Shown here: positions 53,307 to 62,323 of the stretch, piece after piece
How positions within the stretch are numbered: the first letter of the stretch is position 1
Layout: each line of letters opens with the position of its first letter
Origin: Virgibacillus necropolis
Lineage (GTDB): Bacteria; Bacillota; Bacilli; Bacillales; Amphibacillaceae
Length of the DNA: 64,000 nucleotides
Assembly (NCBI RefSeq): GCF_002224365.1
Contig: NZ_CP022437.1
Coordinates: forward strand, 4,273,423 to 4,337,422
Direction: 5' to 3'
Program-made: the position numbers and the translations under genes
Notes under the pieces: model-generated
Database searches by the model: none
What the model was told of the DNA's origin: nothing
What the model saw: the letters and a program-made list of their open reading frames with translations, nothing else

Positions 53307-53696
53307 TTGAATAAATATAGTAAGATTTTATTGAGGTTCTCAGCTGCATTCGCGCTTGTAGGGGCATTCCTTGGATCTCATATGGCAGGCTCAGGTGGGT
53401 ATGAATTCAAAACTGTACATGCGCATATTCTAGTTGTCGGCTGGCTATCCTTATTCGCATGGTCTGTTTTTTATAAGGTGTATAGACCAGCGAATAAAGT
53501 TTTATCAACATTTCACGTATGGTCAGCAATCATCGGTGCTATCGGATTAACATCAGGTATGTGGTTGTACTATGTAAGACCATTCGATTTAAATGAAACA
53601 GTTACCAATGTATTTTTCATAGTTGGTGGATCAATTATGCTTTTAAGCTTTGTCTTTTTCTTTATCCTTACGTTTATGAAGACCGAAGAAGATTAG
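53307..53696 (+). CDS. Small four-helix membrane protein resembling cytochrome oxidase subunit I fragment
   Basis: The 129-residue protein has four membrane helices with histidines in haem-copper-like positions: His25 (GSHMAG) and His38/His40 in TVHAHILVVGW. The HAHxxxxGW pattern is seen in NnrS and COX1-like proteins. It is far too short to be an oxidase, so it may bind haem or act in its assembly; unproven. TTG start with AAAGGAGA. Confidence 0.65.
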   Translation: MNKYSKILLRFSAAFALVGAFLGSHMAGSGGYEFKTVHAHILVVGWLSLFAWSVFYKVYRPANKVLSTFHVWSAIIGAIGLTSGMWLYYVRPFDLNETVTNVFFIVGGSIMLLSFVFFFILTFMKTEED

Positions 53697-53704
53697 AAAT
53701 ACTA

Positions 53705-53752
53705 AAAAAGAGTCAGAAACCAATTACACTTAATCGGTTTCTGGCTCTTTTT
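53705..53752. terminator. Bidirectional intrinsic terminator
   Basis: A 17-bp stem (53705-53721 with 53736-53752, one G-U) sits between convergent genes. Confidence 0.85.
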
Positions 53753-55277
53753 AGATTCCTTCTTTTAATTCATGACCTTCACTAAACTGAATTCCATTAA
53801 AATATTCCTCTATAATCGCTGCATCAGAATGCGGGACCTTTTCCCCTTGTATGATTTGTGCTCCATTAATACATCCACTGGTTAACACAATAATATCACC
53901 GTCATGACCTAAAGATAGTGCTTTTTTCACACCATCTTCGCGTGTTAATGTTGGGTGAATATTTTCAGCTAGTCGATTAGTAAAACCATCAAGGACCCGG
54001 TCAACAACTTTACTTGGATCATTGTATCCTGGATGGTCAACCGTTACAACAATAGAATCAGCTTCACCGTCCACAACACTTGCCATCTTTGGCATCTTAT
54101 CAAAATCACGGATCCCTATTCCAGCGATCATCACAATTAGGCGATTGTATTCTAATTTGTGTACTTCTGATAGCAAACTTCGAAGCGCTACAGGGGTATG
54201 AGCATAATCAAGAATAATTTTTCTTCCAACAGTACCATCCTGAATGAGCTCAAATCTTCCCTCAGGATTTTCAATGTGTGATAAGGCTTGTACAATATTT
54301 TCTATAGAAAAGTCTGCTTCAAGCGCTACACATACAGCTGCCATAAGATTTGCTACATTATAGCCACCAAAGACGGGCGTGCGCACTTTAAATATTTCTC
54401 CCCTTACATGCAAATCAATTAGTGAACCATTTTCAGTTACCTTTATATTTGTTGCTACTACATCTGCATTCGATTCATTTGACAAGCTATATGTGAAAAT
54501 GTTCCCTTTAAATGTATCGAGAATCTCCGTAGCCATTTCAGGATCGTCTACATTTACTACTGCAGTTTTCACTTGATTAAACAACTTCAGTTTTGCCCTT
54601 TTGTAGTTTTCAAAGTTCCTATGGTATTCGATATGTTCTGGAGACAAATTTGTATGTATGCCTACATCAAACAGAATGCCCTCCACTCGCTTTTGTTCAA
54701 TTGCAATCGACGATACTTCCATCGCAACTGCCTTATCACCACATGCATATAAATGATCGAAAATATCATGAATATCTGATGCCTCAGGAGTAGTTGGAGT
54801 ACTTTGCATGAAATCCAGTTTACTTTTTGAGGTCCATATACCAGTCGTACCTATAGATCCAGTTGGCAATCCTAAGTTATTTAATAATGACCTAACATAA
54901 GCTGCTACTGTCGTTTTTCCATTTGTACCTGTAACACCTACTGTAAATAGATTCTTGTATCGAAAGTCATGAAAAACTGCGACTAGTTTTGCAACAGCAA
55001 CTCGTACATTATCGACATATAGAAATGAACAATCTGGATACTGCTGACTGACATCTCTTAACGCCTTTTCATTATCGCCAAGGATAACCGTTGCACCTTG
55101 TTTGACGGCATCTTTCATGAAACAATGCCCATCATCATTTTCACCCGCAATACAAACAAAAGCAGATCCCTCGACAACTTTCCGCGAATCATACGTAATC
55201 GATGAAATACTGTTTTGTTTCGTACCATATATTTTCAAAATACCTATTTCATTATCTTTTTCGAAGTTAATATTCAT
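53751..55277 (-). CDS. MurE-like Mur ligase paralogue with altered substrate motif
   Basis: The 508-residue protein has the three Mur ligase domains: SSITYDSRKV uridine-site motif, GTNGKTT ATP loop (117-123), the STPTTPEA and HTNLSPEHIEYH segments, and DYAHTP. It lies outside any dcw cluster. Where MurE that adds meso-DAP has DNPR, this one has DHPGYND (414-420), and the GxGGxRDxxKRP loop reads GIGIRDFDKMPKM (386-398). It may add a different residue or act on another substrate. Confidence 0.85.
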   Translation of the reverse strand: MNINFEKDNEIGILKIYGTKQNSISSITYDSRKVVEGSAFVCIAGENDDGHCFMKDAVKQGATVILGDNEKALRDVSQQYPDCSFLYVDNVRVAVAKLVAVFHDFRYKNLFTVGVTGTNGKTTVAAYVRSLLNNLGLPTGSIGTTGIWTSKSKLDFMQSTPTTPEASDIHDIFDHLYACGDKAVAMEVSSIAIEQKRVEGILFDVGIHTNLSPEHIEYHRNFENYKRAKLKLFNQVKTAVVNVDDPEMATEILDTFKGNIFTYSLSNESNADVVATNIKVTENGSLIDLHVRGEIFKVRTPVFGGYNVANLMAAVCVALEADFSIENIVQALSHIENPEGRFELIQDGTVGRKIILDYAHTPVALRSLLSEVHKLEYNRLIVMIAGIGIRDFDKMPKMASVVDGEADSIVVTVDHPGYNDPSKVVDRVLDGFTNRLAENIHPTLTREDGVKKALSLGHDGDIIVLTSGCINGAQIIQGEKVPHSDAAIIEEYFNGIQFSEGHELKEGI

Positions 55278-55403
55278 AGTTGCACCTCTTTACAGTTTTC
55301 ACCATTGATACAAGATAAGTCTAACAGTTTATTCATACTTTAATTGTAACTTATTTTCCCCCGTAAAAAAACATGTTATTCGTATCAAGATTTCTATACT
55401 GTT

Positions 55404-56897
55404 CTATTTGGCTCTATCCCGATCCTCTTGTTTTACAGCCTTATAGAAAGAGGCGCCCATCAGCATTATAACGATTGAAAAAGGTAAGGCGGCAATAATT
55501 AGGACGTTTTGTAGCCCCTGAGTACCACCGAAATACACTACAATTGCTGCCATTGCGGATTGCGCTAAACCCCACACAATTTTCACTGAATTTGAAGGGT
55601 TTATGTGTCCAGCTGTACTTAACATCCCAAGTACAAATGTTGCTGAGTCAGCAGAAGTAATAAAAAAGATAGCTACTACAAATATAGTTATGATCGACAT
55701 CAATGTTCCAAGTGGGTACTCTTGCAAGACCCCAAACGTCGATGTTTCCAATGATAACTCTGATATCTTTGCAATGCCATTTTGTTCAAGGTTCAATGCT
55801 GACACTCCGAAGACTGCGAAGAAAATAAAACAAACTAAGGAAGGTACAATTAACACACCAAGCATAAATTCCTTAACCGTACGTCCTTTTGAAATTCTCG
55901 CTATAAATATACCAACAAACGGAGCCCATGAAATCCACCATGCCCAGTAAAATATCGTCCAGCTATTTATCCAGGAACGATTATCCCCATCAAGTGGCGC
56001 TAAATGAAAACTCATATCAAAAAAGTTGGAAACATAACCACCAAGTGTGCTGGTAAACATATTCAAAATGTATAACGTTGGTCCTACGATAAACAAGATA
56101 AGTAGTAATACAAAGGCTAACCCCATATTAATGTTACTCAAGTACTTGATGCCGCGACCAATTCCTGACCATGCAGAACCAATGAATAGTGCGGTTGCTA
56201 CCACAAGGATAATTAGTAAAACCCCATAAGTATTTGGAATGCCAAAAAGAAATGATAAACCACCATTTATTTGAGCTGATCCAAAGCCAAGCGTAGCAGC
56301 CACTCCTACAACTGTGGCAACAACAGCCAGCGTATCGATCATTTTACCTGCAAAACCTTGCATTGCTTTTTCACCAAACAACGGAACGAGGGTAGCACTT
56401 ATCAGACCTGGTGCCCCGCGGTGGAATTTAAAGTACGCCAGTACAAGCGCGACAATACCGTATACTGCCCATGCATGTACACCCCAATGGAAAAATGAAT
56501 ACTGAAGCGCTTCTTTAATTGCCTCATCAGATCCCGGATCAGCCCCAGGTGTACTTTTAAACGCATGAGAAATAGGTTCCGCTGTCGTCCAAAAAACCAA
56601 TCCCATCCCCATTCCTGCGCTAAACAGCATGGCAAACCAAGAAATCAGGCTAAATTCGGGTTTGTCCCCATCCTTACCCAGCTTTACCTTACCAAACTTG
56701 GAAAAAGTTAAATAAATACAAAAAACAAGCATGATCATGATAATAATTAAATAATACCATCCAAAATGCACCGAAATAAATGTTGTTACCGTTGCAGTAA
56801 TTTCCTTCAAGTTAGCTGGTGCAACTGAACCCCAAGTAACTACCGCTGCGCAAACAATGAGTCCATACCAAAAAACGATTGTTACATTTCTCACCAT
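55404..56897 (-). CDS. BCCT-family betaine/choline/carnitine transporter
   Basis: The 497-residue protein has 12 membrane helices. The glycine-rich SAGMGMGLVFWTTAEP and the aromatic box YWAWWISWAPFVG (substrate cation pocket) are present. It imports compatible solutes such as glycine betaine with sodium. C-terminal osmosensing tail is short. AGAGGTGA before the ATG. Fits a halotolerant lifestyle. Confidence 0.93.
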   Translation of the reverse strand: MVRNVTIVFWYGLIVCAAVVTWGSVAPANLKEITATVTTFISVHFGWYYLIIIMIMLVFCIYLTFSKFGKVKLGKDGDKPEFSLISWFAMLFSAGMGMGLVFWTTAEPISHAFKSTPGADPGSDEAIKEALQYSFFHWGVHAWAVYGIVALVLAYFKFHRGAPGLISATLVPLFGEKAMQGFAGKMIDTLAVVATVVGVAATLGFGSAQINGGLSFLFGIPNTYGVLLIILVVATALFIGSAWSGIGRGIKYLSNINMGLAFVLLLILFIVGPTLYILNMFTSTLGGYVSNFFDMSFHLAPLDGDNRSWINSWTIFYWAWWISWAPFVGIFIARISKGRTVKEFMLGVLIVPSLVCFIFFAVFGVSALNLEQNGIAKISELSLETSTFGVLQEYPLGTLMSIITIFVVAIFFITSADSATFVLGMLSTAGHINPSNSVKIVWGLAQSAMAAIVVYFGGTQGLQNVLIIAALPFSIVIMLMGASFYKAVKQEDRDRAK

Positions 56898-57044
56898 TTC
56901 ACCTCTTATGTCGAATTTTTATGTATAAAGTTTTCACCTTATCGACAAAACTTATTCCCGTTATCTAGCCAATTCAAACTATTTATAGTATCTTTCAATA
57001 TAGTCGAAGCTTTAGTACCCTACTAAAAATCAGGAGGAAACATA

Positions 57045-57440
57045 ATGAAAAAGTTAGTACCACATATCAGAATTGAAGATTGTAAAGAAGAAGTAGAATA
57101 TTACCAAAAGGCCTTTGGTGGCGAAATCAAAAACACACAGCTTTCAGATGGCATCGAAATGTTTAAAGGCCATGAGGGCAAATACATCCATGCCGAGCTA
57201 CATATAAATGACAATTGCATTATTTATTTTGCTGATATTTTTGGTGATCAATTGGTTAACGGAAGTAATATGCTACTTGGACCAGACCTTGATAGCGAAG
57301 AAGAAATTACGAAGATCTATGAATTCTTGGCTGAAGAAGGAGAAATAAAAATGGAATTACAAGATACATTTTGGGGTGCGAAACACGCTATTGTAAAAGA
57401 TAAGAACGGTATCTCCTGGGAGTTAAATTATACTAAGTAG
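57045..57440 (+). CDS. VOC-family PhnB-like protein
   Basis: This 131-residue protein reads PHIRIEDCKEEVEYYQKAFGGE, then HAELHINDNCIIYFAD and a C-terminal KDKNGISWELNY, the PhnB/YjdN pattern. Function within the VOC fold is unknown. AGGAGGAA precedes the ATG. Confidence 0.8.
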   Translation: MKKLVPHIRIEDCKEEVEYYQKAFGGEIKNTQLSDGIEMFKGHEGKYIHAELHINDNCIIYFADIFGDQLVNGSNMLLGPDLDSEEEITKIYEFLAEEGEIKMELQDTFWGAKHAIVKDKNGISWELNYTK

Positions 57441-57463
57441 ATAGAAACTAAAGTAATGGTGCC

Positions 57464-57504
57464 CTGTCACTTGACAAAAATTATTTGCCAAGTGACAGAT
57501 TTTA
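57464..57504. terminator. Intrinsic terminator after the PhnB-like gene
   Basis: CTGTCACTTG with CAAGTGACAG, extended by CAAA/TTTG, is followed by ATTTTAC. It lies between convergent genes. Confidence 0.7.
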
Positions 57505-58449
57505 CATTTTTACTTTTTGAAAATAATCAATTAATCCTAATGCGCTAACTTGCATATCTAAATTTATTAAATAGTAAACCTCATGATCATGTGGGACATT
57601 TAAACGTTGCAAGTCTTCCTTAACGTGATATAACAACCTTGTCGCCAGTTCAGCATAGCCTCCACCTGCAGAAAAAATCCTTTCTCCCTCTTCCATAAAA
57701 ACATCCAACCAGTTGGAAACCTGATCAAGAGCTTGATCAATCTTCTTTGTCATTCCAAAATGACCATAATAAATCCGATCTACATTCATATCTTTTATAC
57801 GGTCTATAGACCTTTGCATAGCTTCAGGATCAAAATGATTTGGTGATGTAGATGGTAAGAAAAAATCAATTCCATCACGTATTAATTGATCGTAACGAAT
57901 TCCAATCGTATCACCAGTAAAAATTCCATTGCTAACTGGATCATAAATACTAAAGTGGTGCTTGGCGTGACCAGGCGTATCTAGAAATTCAAGCGTGCAT
58001 TCAGGACCAATCTTCAATTCGTCACTTTCCCCTTTTATTAACAATTTATCTTCAGGAACAGGCACAATTGGATCAAACAATTCAGCGAAACTTTCTCCAT
58101 ATACAGCACGAGCACCTGCTGCAAGCTTTTTAGGATTGATTAAATGGCGTTCCCCTTTTGGATGAACAACTACCTTGGCATTTGGACAATCCTTAATTAA
58201 TAGACCAGCGCCACCAGCATGGTCCAAATGAATATGTGTTACGATAATATATTTTACATCTGTCAAAGAAAAACCGAGTGAATCTAAACCCTCTTTTACA
58301 TATTTAATTGATGGACTTGGTCCCGTTTCGACTAAAGTAAGTTCCTCCTCATCAATAACGTATGTACCAGTTCGTTCTGGTTTCCCTAGGTCAAACCCGT
58401 CAATCAAATATATCCGATTATCTATACGGATAGGTTTTTTCTTTTCCAT
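57502..58449 (-). CDS. Metallo-beta-lactamase-fold hydrolase
   Basis: The 315-residue protein has the MBL zinc motif THIHLDHAGG (His72, His74, Asp76, His77), then GHAKHHFSIYD, FTGDT and a YYGHFG ligand. The extra C-terminal helical region (about 235-315) is typical of glyoxalase II-like or thioesterase-like members. Substrate unknown. GGAGGAAC precedes the ATG at 58449; the frame open to 58467 runs through the ribosome site. Confidence 0.85.
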   Translation of the reverse strand: MEKKKPIRIDNRIYLIDGFDLGKPERTGTYVIDEEELTLVETGPSPSIKYVKEGLDSLGFSLTDVKYIIVTHIHLDHAGGAGLLIKDCPNAKVVVHPKGERHLINPKKLAAGARAVYGESFAELFDPIVPVPEDKLLIKGESDELKIGPECTLEFLDTPGHAKHHFSIYDPVSNGIFTGDTIGIRYDQLIRDGIDFFLPSTSPNHFDPEAMQRSIDRIKDMNVDRIYYGHFGMTKKIDQALDQVSNWLDVFMEEGERIFSAGGGYAELATRLLYHVKEDLQRLNVPHDHEVYYLINLDMQVSALGLIDYFQKVKM

Positions 58450-58598
58450 CACTGTTCCTCCTTGCAAACTTAATGTTCTTGCAATTATAACATCTTAGAG
58501 TTTGATTGTGGTACTTGTATTTCCCCAAAAATAATTCGGTATAAGCTATCAAATATTTAACATACTAAGAAATATTAACCATTAGGAGGTTCTTTAGT

Positions 58599-59054
58599 AT
58601 GAAAAGTTTCTTTTACTTCGTATTAACAATTATTGTATTAGTTGCCGTAACATTGAATACGGATGAGGGTCAGGAAAATGCGAATAATGTTAAACCCACT
58701 GACAAAGGAAGTTCAGTCCAAGTTACGAATACTATGTCTTCATCACTAACTAGCGGGCTTGATAAAGTTCTTGTTTCCTTAGATGAATTACAGGCTGTAG
58801 CAGAGAAATCTACCGATGAAACAAAACAAATTCAGGATGTAGCGAAAAAGCTAGGTGAAGATTGGGATCAAATTGAAAAGCAAGTAGAGCAAAATTACCC
58901 AGAGGACTATGAGAACATTGAAAAAAGTTTATACCCATTACTAGCCGAGGCAAAAAAAGAACAGCCTTATTTAGCAAACGTTAAACAGTTAATCGAGGCT
59001 ACAACAAAAAAGGTAGAAGCTTTTAAGAAAAGTGTAGGTAAAACTGCCTCCTAA
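58599..59054 (+). CDS. Small exported helical protein of unknown function
   Basis: The 151-residue protein has one N-terminal hydrophobic helix (FFYFVLTIIVLVAVTL) and then a polar, low-complexity region and three amphipathic helices (LTSGLDKVLVSLDELQAVAEK; IQDVAKKLGEDWDQIEKQ; NVKQLIEATTKKVEAF). No family is recognised with certainty. TAGGAGG lies before the ATG. It lies 63 bp upstream of the coat-protein gene, so a sporulation link is possible. Confidence 0.6.
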   Translation: MKSFFYFVLTIIVLVAVTLNTDEGQENANNVKPTDKGSSVQVTNTMSSSLTSGLDKVLVSLDELQAVAEKSTDETKQIQDVAKKLGEDWDQIEKQVEQNYPEDYENIEKSLYPLLAEAKKEQPYLANVKQLIEATTKKVEAFKKSVGKTAS

Positions 59055-59117
59055 GCATGAATAAGAAGTTGAATACAGCACAAAATAACTATGACTAATT
59101 TAAAGGAGGCTTTTTTA

Positions 59118-59732
59118 GTGCAATTTCAAAATGAGCAACAAAACCAGCAAGGTACATCTCAAATGCCACCACAAGCAAGCCATGGTGGGCATGAACTTTT
59201 TGACGCACATGAGGCATTATCAACATTGACAGGTGGATTGGAACAATATTTACTGTATGAACAGCACATCAAGAGTCCTGAATTAAAAACAATGCAACAG
59301 CGTCATCGCACATTTTTAACTCAGCTTTATAATACAATTGTTGAAACCATGAAAACAGGTCAAGAACCAACTGTCAAAACTCAAACGTATAATATGCAAC
59401 AAAATAATGATGTCATTTATGGAATGCAACCAACAGCACCAAAGTCTCCAAGTCAATCCGTTAGTCAAATAAATGATGAGTGTGTATCAGGTTATATGCT
59501 CGGAGTAATGAAATCAACCGCTTCAGCATTCACCATGACTTCACTCGAGGTTACTAACCCTGTTCTCAGACGTGTATTCGCTGACAGTGTTCCGAATATC
59601 GTCGAAATGGCATATGAAGTATTTTTATTTCAAAATAAAAATCAATACTATCAGGTTCCACAATTACCACCGCAGGATATGCAAACAATCATGAATAGCT
59701 TTGCACCAATCCAAGGAACCATGCCACATTAG
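59118..59732 (+). CDS. CotF-family spore coat protein
   Basis: The 204-residue protein has Gln/Met/Pro-rich ends and the central coat_F region: LFDAHEALSTLTGGLEQYLLYEQHIK, LKTMQQRHRTFLTQLYNT and CVSGYMLGVMKSTASAFTMTSLEVTNPVLRRVFADS. CotF-type proteins decorate the spore coat, so the organism is an endospore former. The GTG at 59118 has AAAGGAGG upstream; the open frame to 59091 has none. Confidence 0.85.
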   Translation: MQFQNEQQNQQGTSQMPPQASHGGHELFDAHEALSTLTGGLEQYLLYEQHIKSPELKTMQQRHRTFLTQLYNTIVETMKTGQEPTVKTQTYNMQQNNDVIYGMQPTAPKSPSQSVSQINDECVSGYMLGVMKSTASAFTMTSLEVTNPVLRRVFADSVPNIVEMAYEVFLFQNKNQYYQVPQLPPQDMQTIMNSFAPIQGTMPH

Positions 59733-59734
59733 AA

Positions 59735-59825
59735 AGAAAAGCGGAGGCGACTGTTCAGCGATGTACAAATAGATAAAACCCGTGAAAAGTACGCCTGACT
59801 TTAATCAGAGAGGCGCAGCTACAAG
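59735..59825. repeat. Partial Bacillaceae intergenic repeat (AAGCGGAGGCG type)
   Basis: The stretch begins AGAAAAGCGGAGGCGACTGT and ends near AGAGGCGCAGCTACAAG. I recall similar sequences between genes in many Bacillaceae genomes; that is memory, not a search result. Confidence 0.45.
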
Positions 59826-59830
59826 AAAAC

Positions 59831-59873
59831 AAAAAACTACCTACTCTGCAAATATGTGAGTAGGTAGTTTTTT
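59831..59873. terminator. Bidirectional intrinsic terminator
   Basis: A perfect 16-bp stem (59831-59846 with 59858-59873) with an 11-nt loop lies between the coat-protein gene and the convergent zinc-motif gene. Confidence 0.85.
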
Positions 59874-59890
59874 ATTTCGGCGGGAGGATA

Positions 59891-60061
59891 TTAATCCAGC
59901 AATCGATTAGTGGCGTCTACATCAAGAATTCTAGTTGGTCCTGAATTGTCATCACGTACTCCTTCTCCACCACAAACGCTACATTTGTATTGCCAGCCCT
60001 CATCGTCCGCGAGCATACCAGTTCCTTCACATGCTTTACAGGTATTATTTCTCTCGACCAT
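59891..60061 (-). CDS. 56-residue DnaJ-type zinc-finger microprotein
   Basis: The ATG at 60061 is preceded by GGAAAGGG. The peptide has two CxxCxGxG-type motifs, CKACEGTG (8-15) and CSVCGGEG (27-34), that can bind one zinc ion, then a 20-residue tail ending RILDVDATNRLLD. Similar small proteins bind partners such as RNA-binding regulators (anti-TRAP has this fold), but this sequence is not close to anti-TRAP. It shares the bidirectional terminator with the coat gene. Function unknown. Confidence 0.75.
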   Translation of the reverse strand: MVERNNTCKACEGTGMLADDEGWQYKCSVCGGEGVRDDNSGPTRILDVDATNRLLD

Positions 60062-60206
60062 CCCATTCATCCCTTTCCAGGTTGATTTTAACAGGCATCA
60101 TTTAGTTTCTAACTTACAGGTGAAAATATACATGAGAATAATGACAAAATATTTAGTTTTTTTATATTTGGCTGTTTTCTAAAACATTATTGTTTATGAC
60201 ACAAAA

Positions 60207-60595
60207 GATATAAACAGCGACGTAAGGGCTCTGTCTGGTGGTCGGACAATCGTTCCGGAAATCCACTTCGCTTTCCGTGGGCTCGCGATGAGCCTCCTCG
60301 ATCGCAAAGATCGCTCTCTGCGGGGTCTCATCGTCTTCGCTTTCCCACAGGAGTCTTCGTGGATTTCCTTCACTAGGGTTCTGCTTAACAATTTCAATTT
60401 ACTTGGTGGCTTATAATCACAAAGGTAGCCAGCAATTTGTGGCAGTTGATTGGAGCGGAGGGCAGTCGACTCCTGCGGGAGGATAGGCATAGGTGAGACC
60501 CCGCAGTGCGACAGCACGAGGAGGCTCACCAGCCGCCCGCGGAAAGCGACTGCCCGCAGCGGAAATCAACCAGCAGTTACGTCGCAGTTTATATC
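60207..60595. mobile_element. Composite inverted-repeat element with two GC-rich copies
   Basis: Outer ends GATATAAACAGCGACGTAA (60207-60225) and TTACGTCGCAGTTTATATC (60577-60595) are inverted repeats, 18 of 19 matching. Inside are two divergent copies in opposite orientation (about 60245-60380 and 60452-60575) sharing GACTCCTG, GAGACCCCGCAG, GAGGAGGCTCA and CGGAAAGCGA. GC content is clearly higher than around it. No transposase ORF. Confidence 0.75.
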
Positions 60596-60658
60596 AACTT
60601 CGGTGGTATTGAGCAACAAACTATACGAAAACAGCCTTTATATTTTATTGCGCATAAT

Positions 60659-60697
60659 AAAAACCGCCCATTCGCAAATTGCAAATAGACGGTTTTG
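60659..60697 (-). terminator. Intrinsic terminator of the POT transporter gene
   Basis: AAAACCGTCTATTTGC pairs with GCGAATGGGCGGTTTT (minus strand, G-U pairs and mismatches), followed by U-rich sequence. Confidence 0.7.
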
Positions 60698-60712
60698 TAC
60701 TAGGCATGGTTA

Positions 60713-62206
60713 CTACAATACTCCGCGCATGTAGATTTGGATTTTTTTAGTGAAAGCGAATAAGACGAAACCAAGTATTACGGCAACTCCACCAATTACG
60801 CCAAAGTAAATGATCTCTGTTGATGGATCATATAATTTAACAATCTGAGCGTTTACCGCTTGACCAGCTGCATTAGACATAAACCAAAGACTCATGGTTT
60901 GTGCTGAGAATGCGGAAGGTGCAAGTTTCGTTGTTGCTGATAATCCTACAGGTGATATACAAAGTTCTCCAAGTACAACTAGGAAGAAACTAAGAACGAG
61001 CCACCATGGACTAACAAGTGTTTCTGTACCATTAATTATGGCTGGGAAAATTAAAACCATAAATGATATTCCTCCAAGGATAATACCTAAAGAAAACTTC
61101 GTCGGTGTCGATGGTTGGCGGTCCCCAAGCTTAATCCACAAACTAGCAAATACTGGTGCTAAGAAGATAATGAATAGCGGGTTCAACGATTGGAACCATG
61201 ATGCGTATAAATCTATACCTGCGAAACTCAGCTCTGTTCGTTCTTTGGCATAAAGTGCCAAGATAATCGAACCTTGCTCCTGAATTGCCCAGAATACCAT
61301 AGATCCAATAAACAACGGTATATATGCAAGGATTCGAGACCTTTCATCCTTATTCGTTTTTGGACTACGATACATTACAATAAAATATGCAGTAGGAATC
61401 GCTATTCCCAAAAAGCTGACTAGGTAGGTAAATGTTGTAATCGTTAAAATATTAGTTGGAATAGTAATGGCAAGTAAAATAGCAATAATGACTGCACCGA
61501 TTCCAAACCTTTTAATAACTTTTTTCTTCTCTCCATCCTCTAATGGGTTTGCCACATATGTTCCTGCAAGGCCGAGGTATTTCTTTCGAGTTACTAGAAA
61601 GACAACCAGACCAAGGAACATTCCAAATGCTGCAATACTGAATCCATAATGATAGCTGTATTCCTGTCCAACAGTACCAACAATTAGTGGCGCGATTAAT
61701 CCACCCATGTTGATTCCCATATAAAAAATACTAAAGCCAGAGTCCCGTCGCTTATCTTTCGGGCTATACATGTCGCCAACGACACTTGAAACGTTAGGTT
61801 TCAATAATCCTGTTCCTATAATAATGAAGAACATCGATAAGAATAACCCAGTGACACCCATTGGTAGTGCAAGTACAATATGACCAATCATAATTAATAC
61901 CCCGCCATAGAAAATGGTTTGCTGGGTACCTAACAAACGGTCAGCAATCCAACCACCAATTACACCAGTCATATAAACCAGTGCACCATAGATGGCCATA
62001 ATAGAAGTAGCAATTTCCATGCTTATTCCTAGTCCACCATCAACAACCTGAGTGTACATATAAAAAAGTAAGATAGCGCGCATTCCATAATAAGAAAAGC
62101 GCTCCCAAAACTCAGTAAAAAACAATGTAAATAAACCTTTAGGTTGTCCAAAAAATCCACGTTGCGGAACACTCTGAACAATCTCATCCTTATCAAGTTT
62201 TGCCAT
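60713..62206 (-). CDS. POT-family proton-dependent peptide transporter
   Basis: The 497-residue MFS protein has 12-14 helices. The family motif FFTEFWERFSYYGMRAIL (about 28-45) contains ExxERFxYYG for proton coupling; GGWIADRLLG and the FSIFYMGINMGG PTR signature follow. It imports di- and tripeptides, complementing the peptidase PepT. AAAGGAG is upstream at a long spacing. A CodY-like box lies in the leader. Confidence 0.92.
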   Translation of the reverse strand: MAKLDKDEIVQSVPQRGFFGQPKGLFTLFFTEFWERFSYYGMRAILLFYMYTQVVDGGLGISMEIATSIMAIYGALVYMTGVIGGWIADRLLGTQQTIFYGGVLIMIGHIVLALPMGVTGLFLSMFFIIIGTGLLKPNVSSVVGDMYSPKDKRRDSGFSIFYMGINMGGLIAPLIVGTVGQEYSYHYGFSIAAFGMFLGLVVFLVTRKKYLGLAGTYVANPLEDGEKKKVIKRFGIGAVIIAILLAITIPTNILTITTFTYLVSFLGIAIPTAYFIVMYRSPKTNKDERSRILAYIPLFIGSMVFWAIQEQGSIILALYAKERTELSFAGIDLYASWFQSLNPLFIIFLAPVFASLWIKLGDRQPSTPTKFSLGIILGGISFMVLIFPAIINGTETLVSPWWLVLSFFLVVLGELCISPVGLSATTKLAPSAFSAQTMSLWFMSNAAGQAVNAQIVKLYDPSTEIIYFGVIGGVAVILGFVLFAFTKKIQIYMRGVL

Positions 62207-62242
62207 GATGTTTAATAGCTCCTTTTTGTTGTATAATGTAAA

Positions 62243-62257
62243 ATTTTTCTGTTAATT
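62243..62257 (-). promoter_or_regulatory. CodY-like box in the POT gene leader
   Basis: ATTTTTCTGTTAATT matches AATTTTCWGAAAATT at 12 of 15 positions. It lies between promoter and start codon. Confidence 0.4.
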
Positions 62258-62294
62258 CAATCGATACTTTCACAGTAAAAATTGCAATAAAACA

Positions 62295-62323
62295 ATGATA
62301 TTCCGCCCTTTTTTAATTGTCAA
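62295..62323 (-). promoter_or_regulatory. Sigma-A promoter of the POT gene
   Basis: On the minus strand TTGACA (62323-62318), 17 bp, TATCAT (62300-62295). Confidence 0.75.

Noticed and set aside
59891..60061. Zinc microprotein as an anti-TRAP (rtpA) controlling the trp operon
   Set aside because: The trp leader is of T-box type, no TRAP site was seen, and the sequence resembles anti-TRAP only in the zinc motifs.
60450..60734. Plus-strand frames across the GC-rich composite repeat
   Set aside because: They follow the repeat sequence (Arg/Pro-rich) and run into the convergent transporter gene; no start signal.
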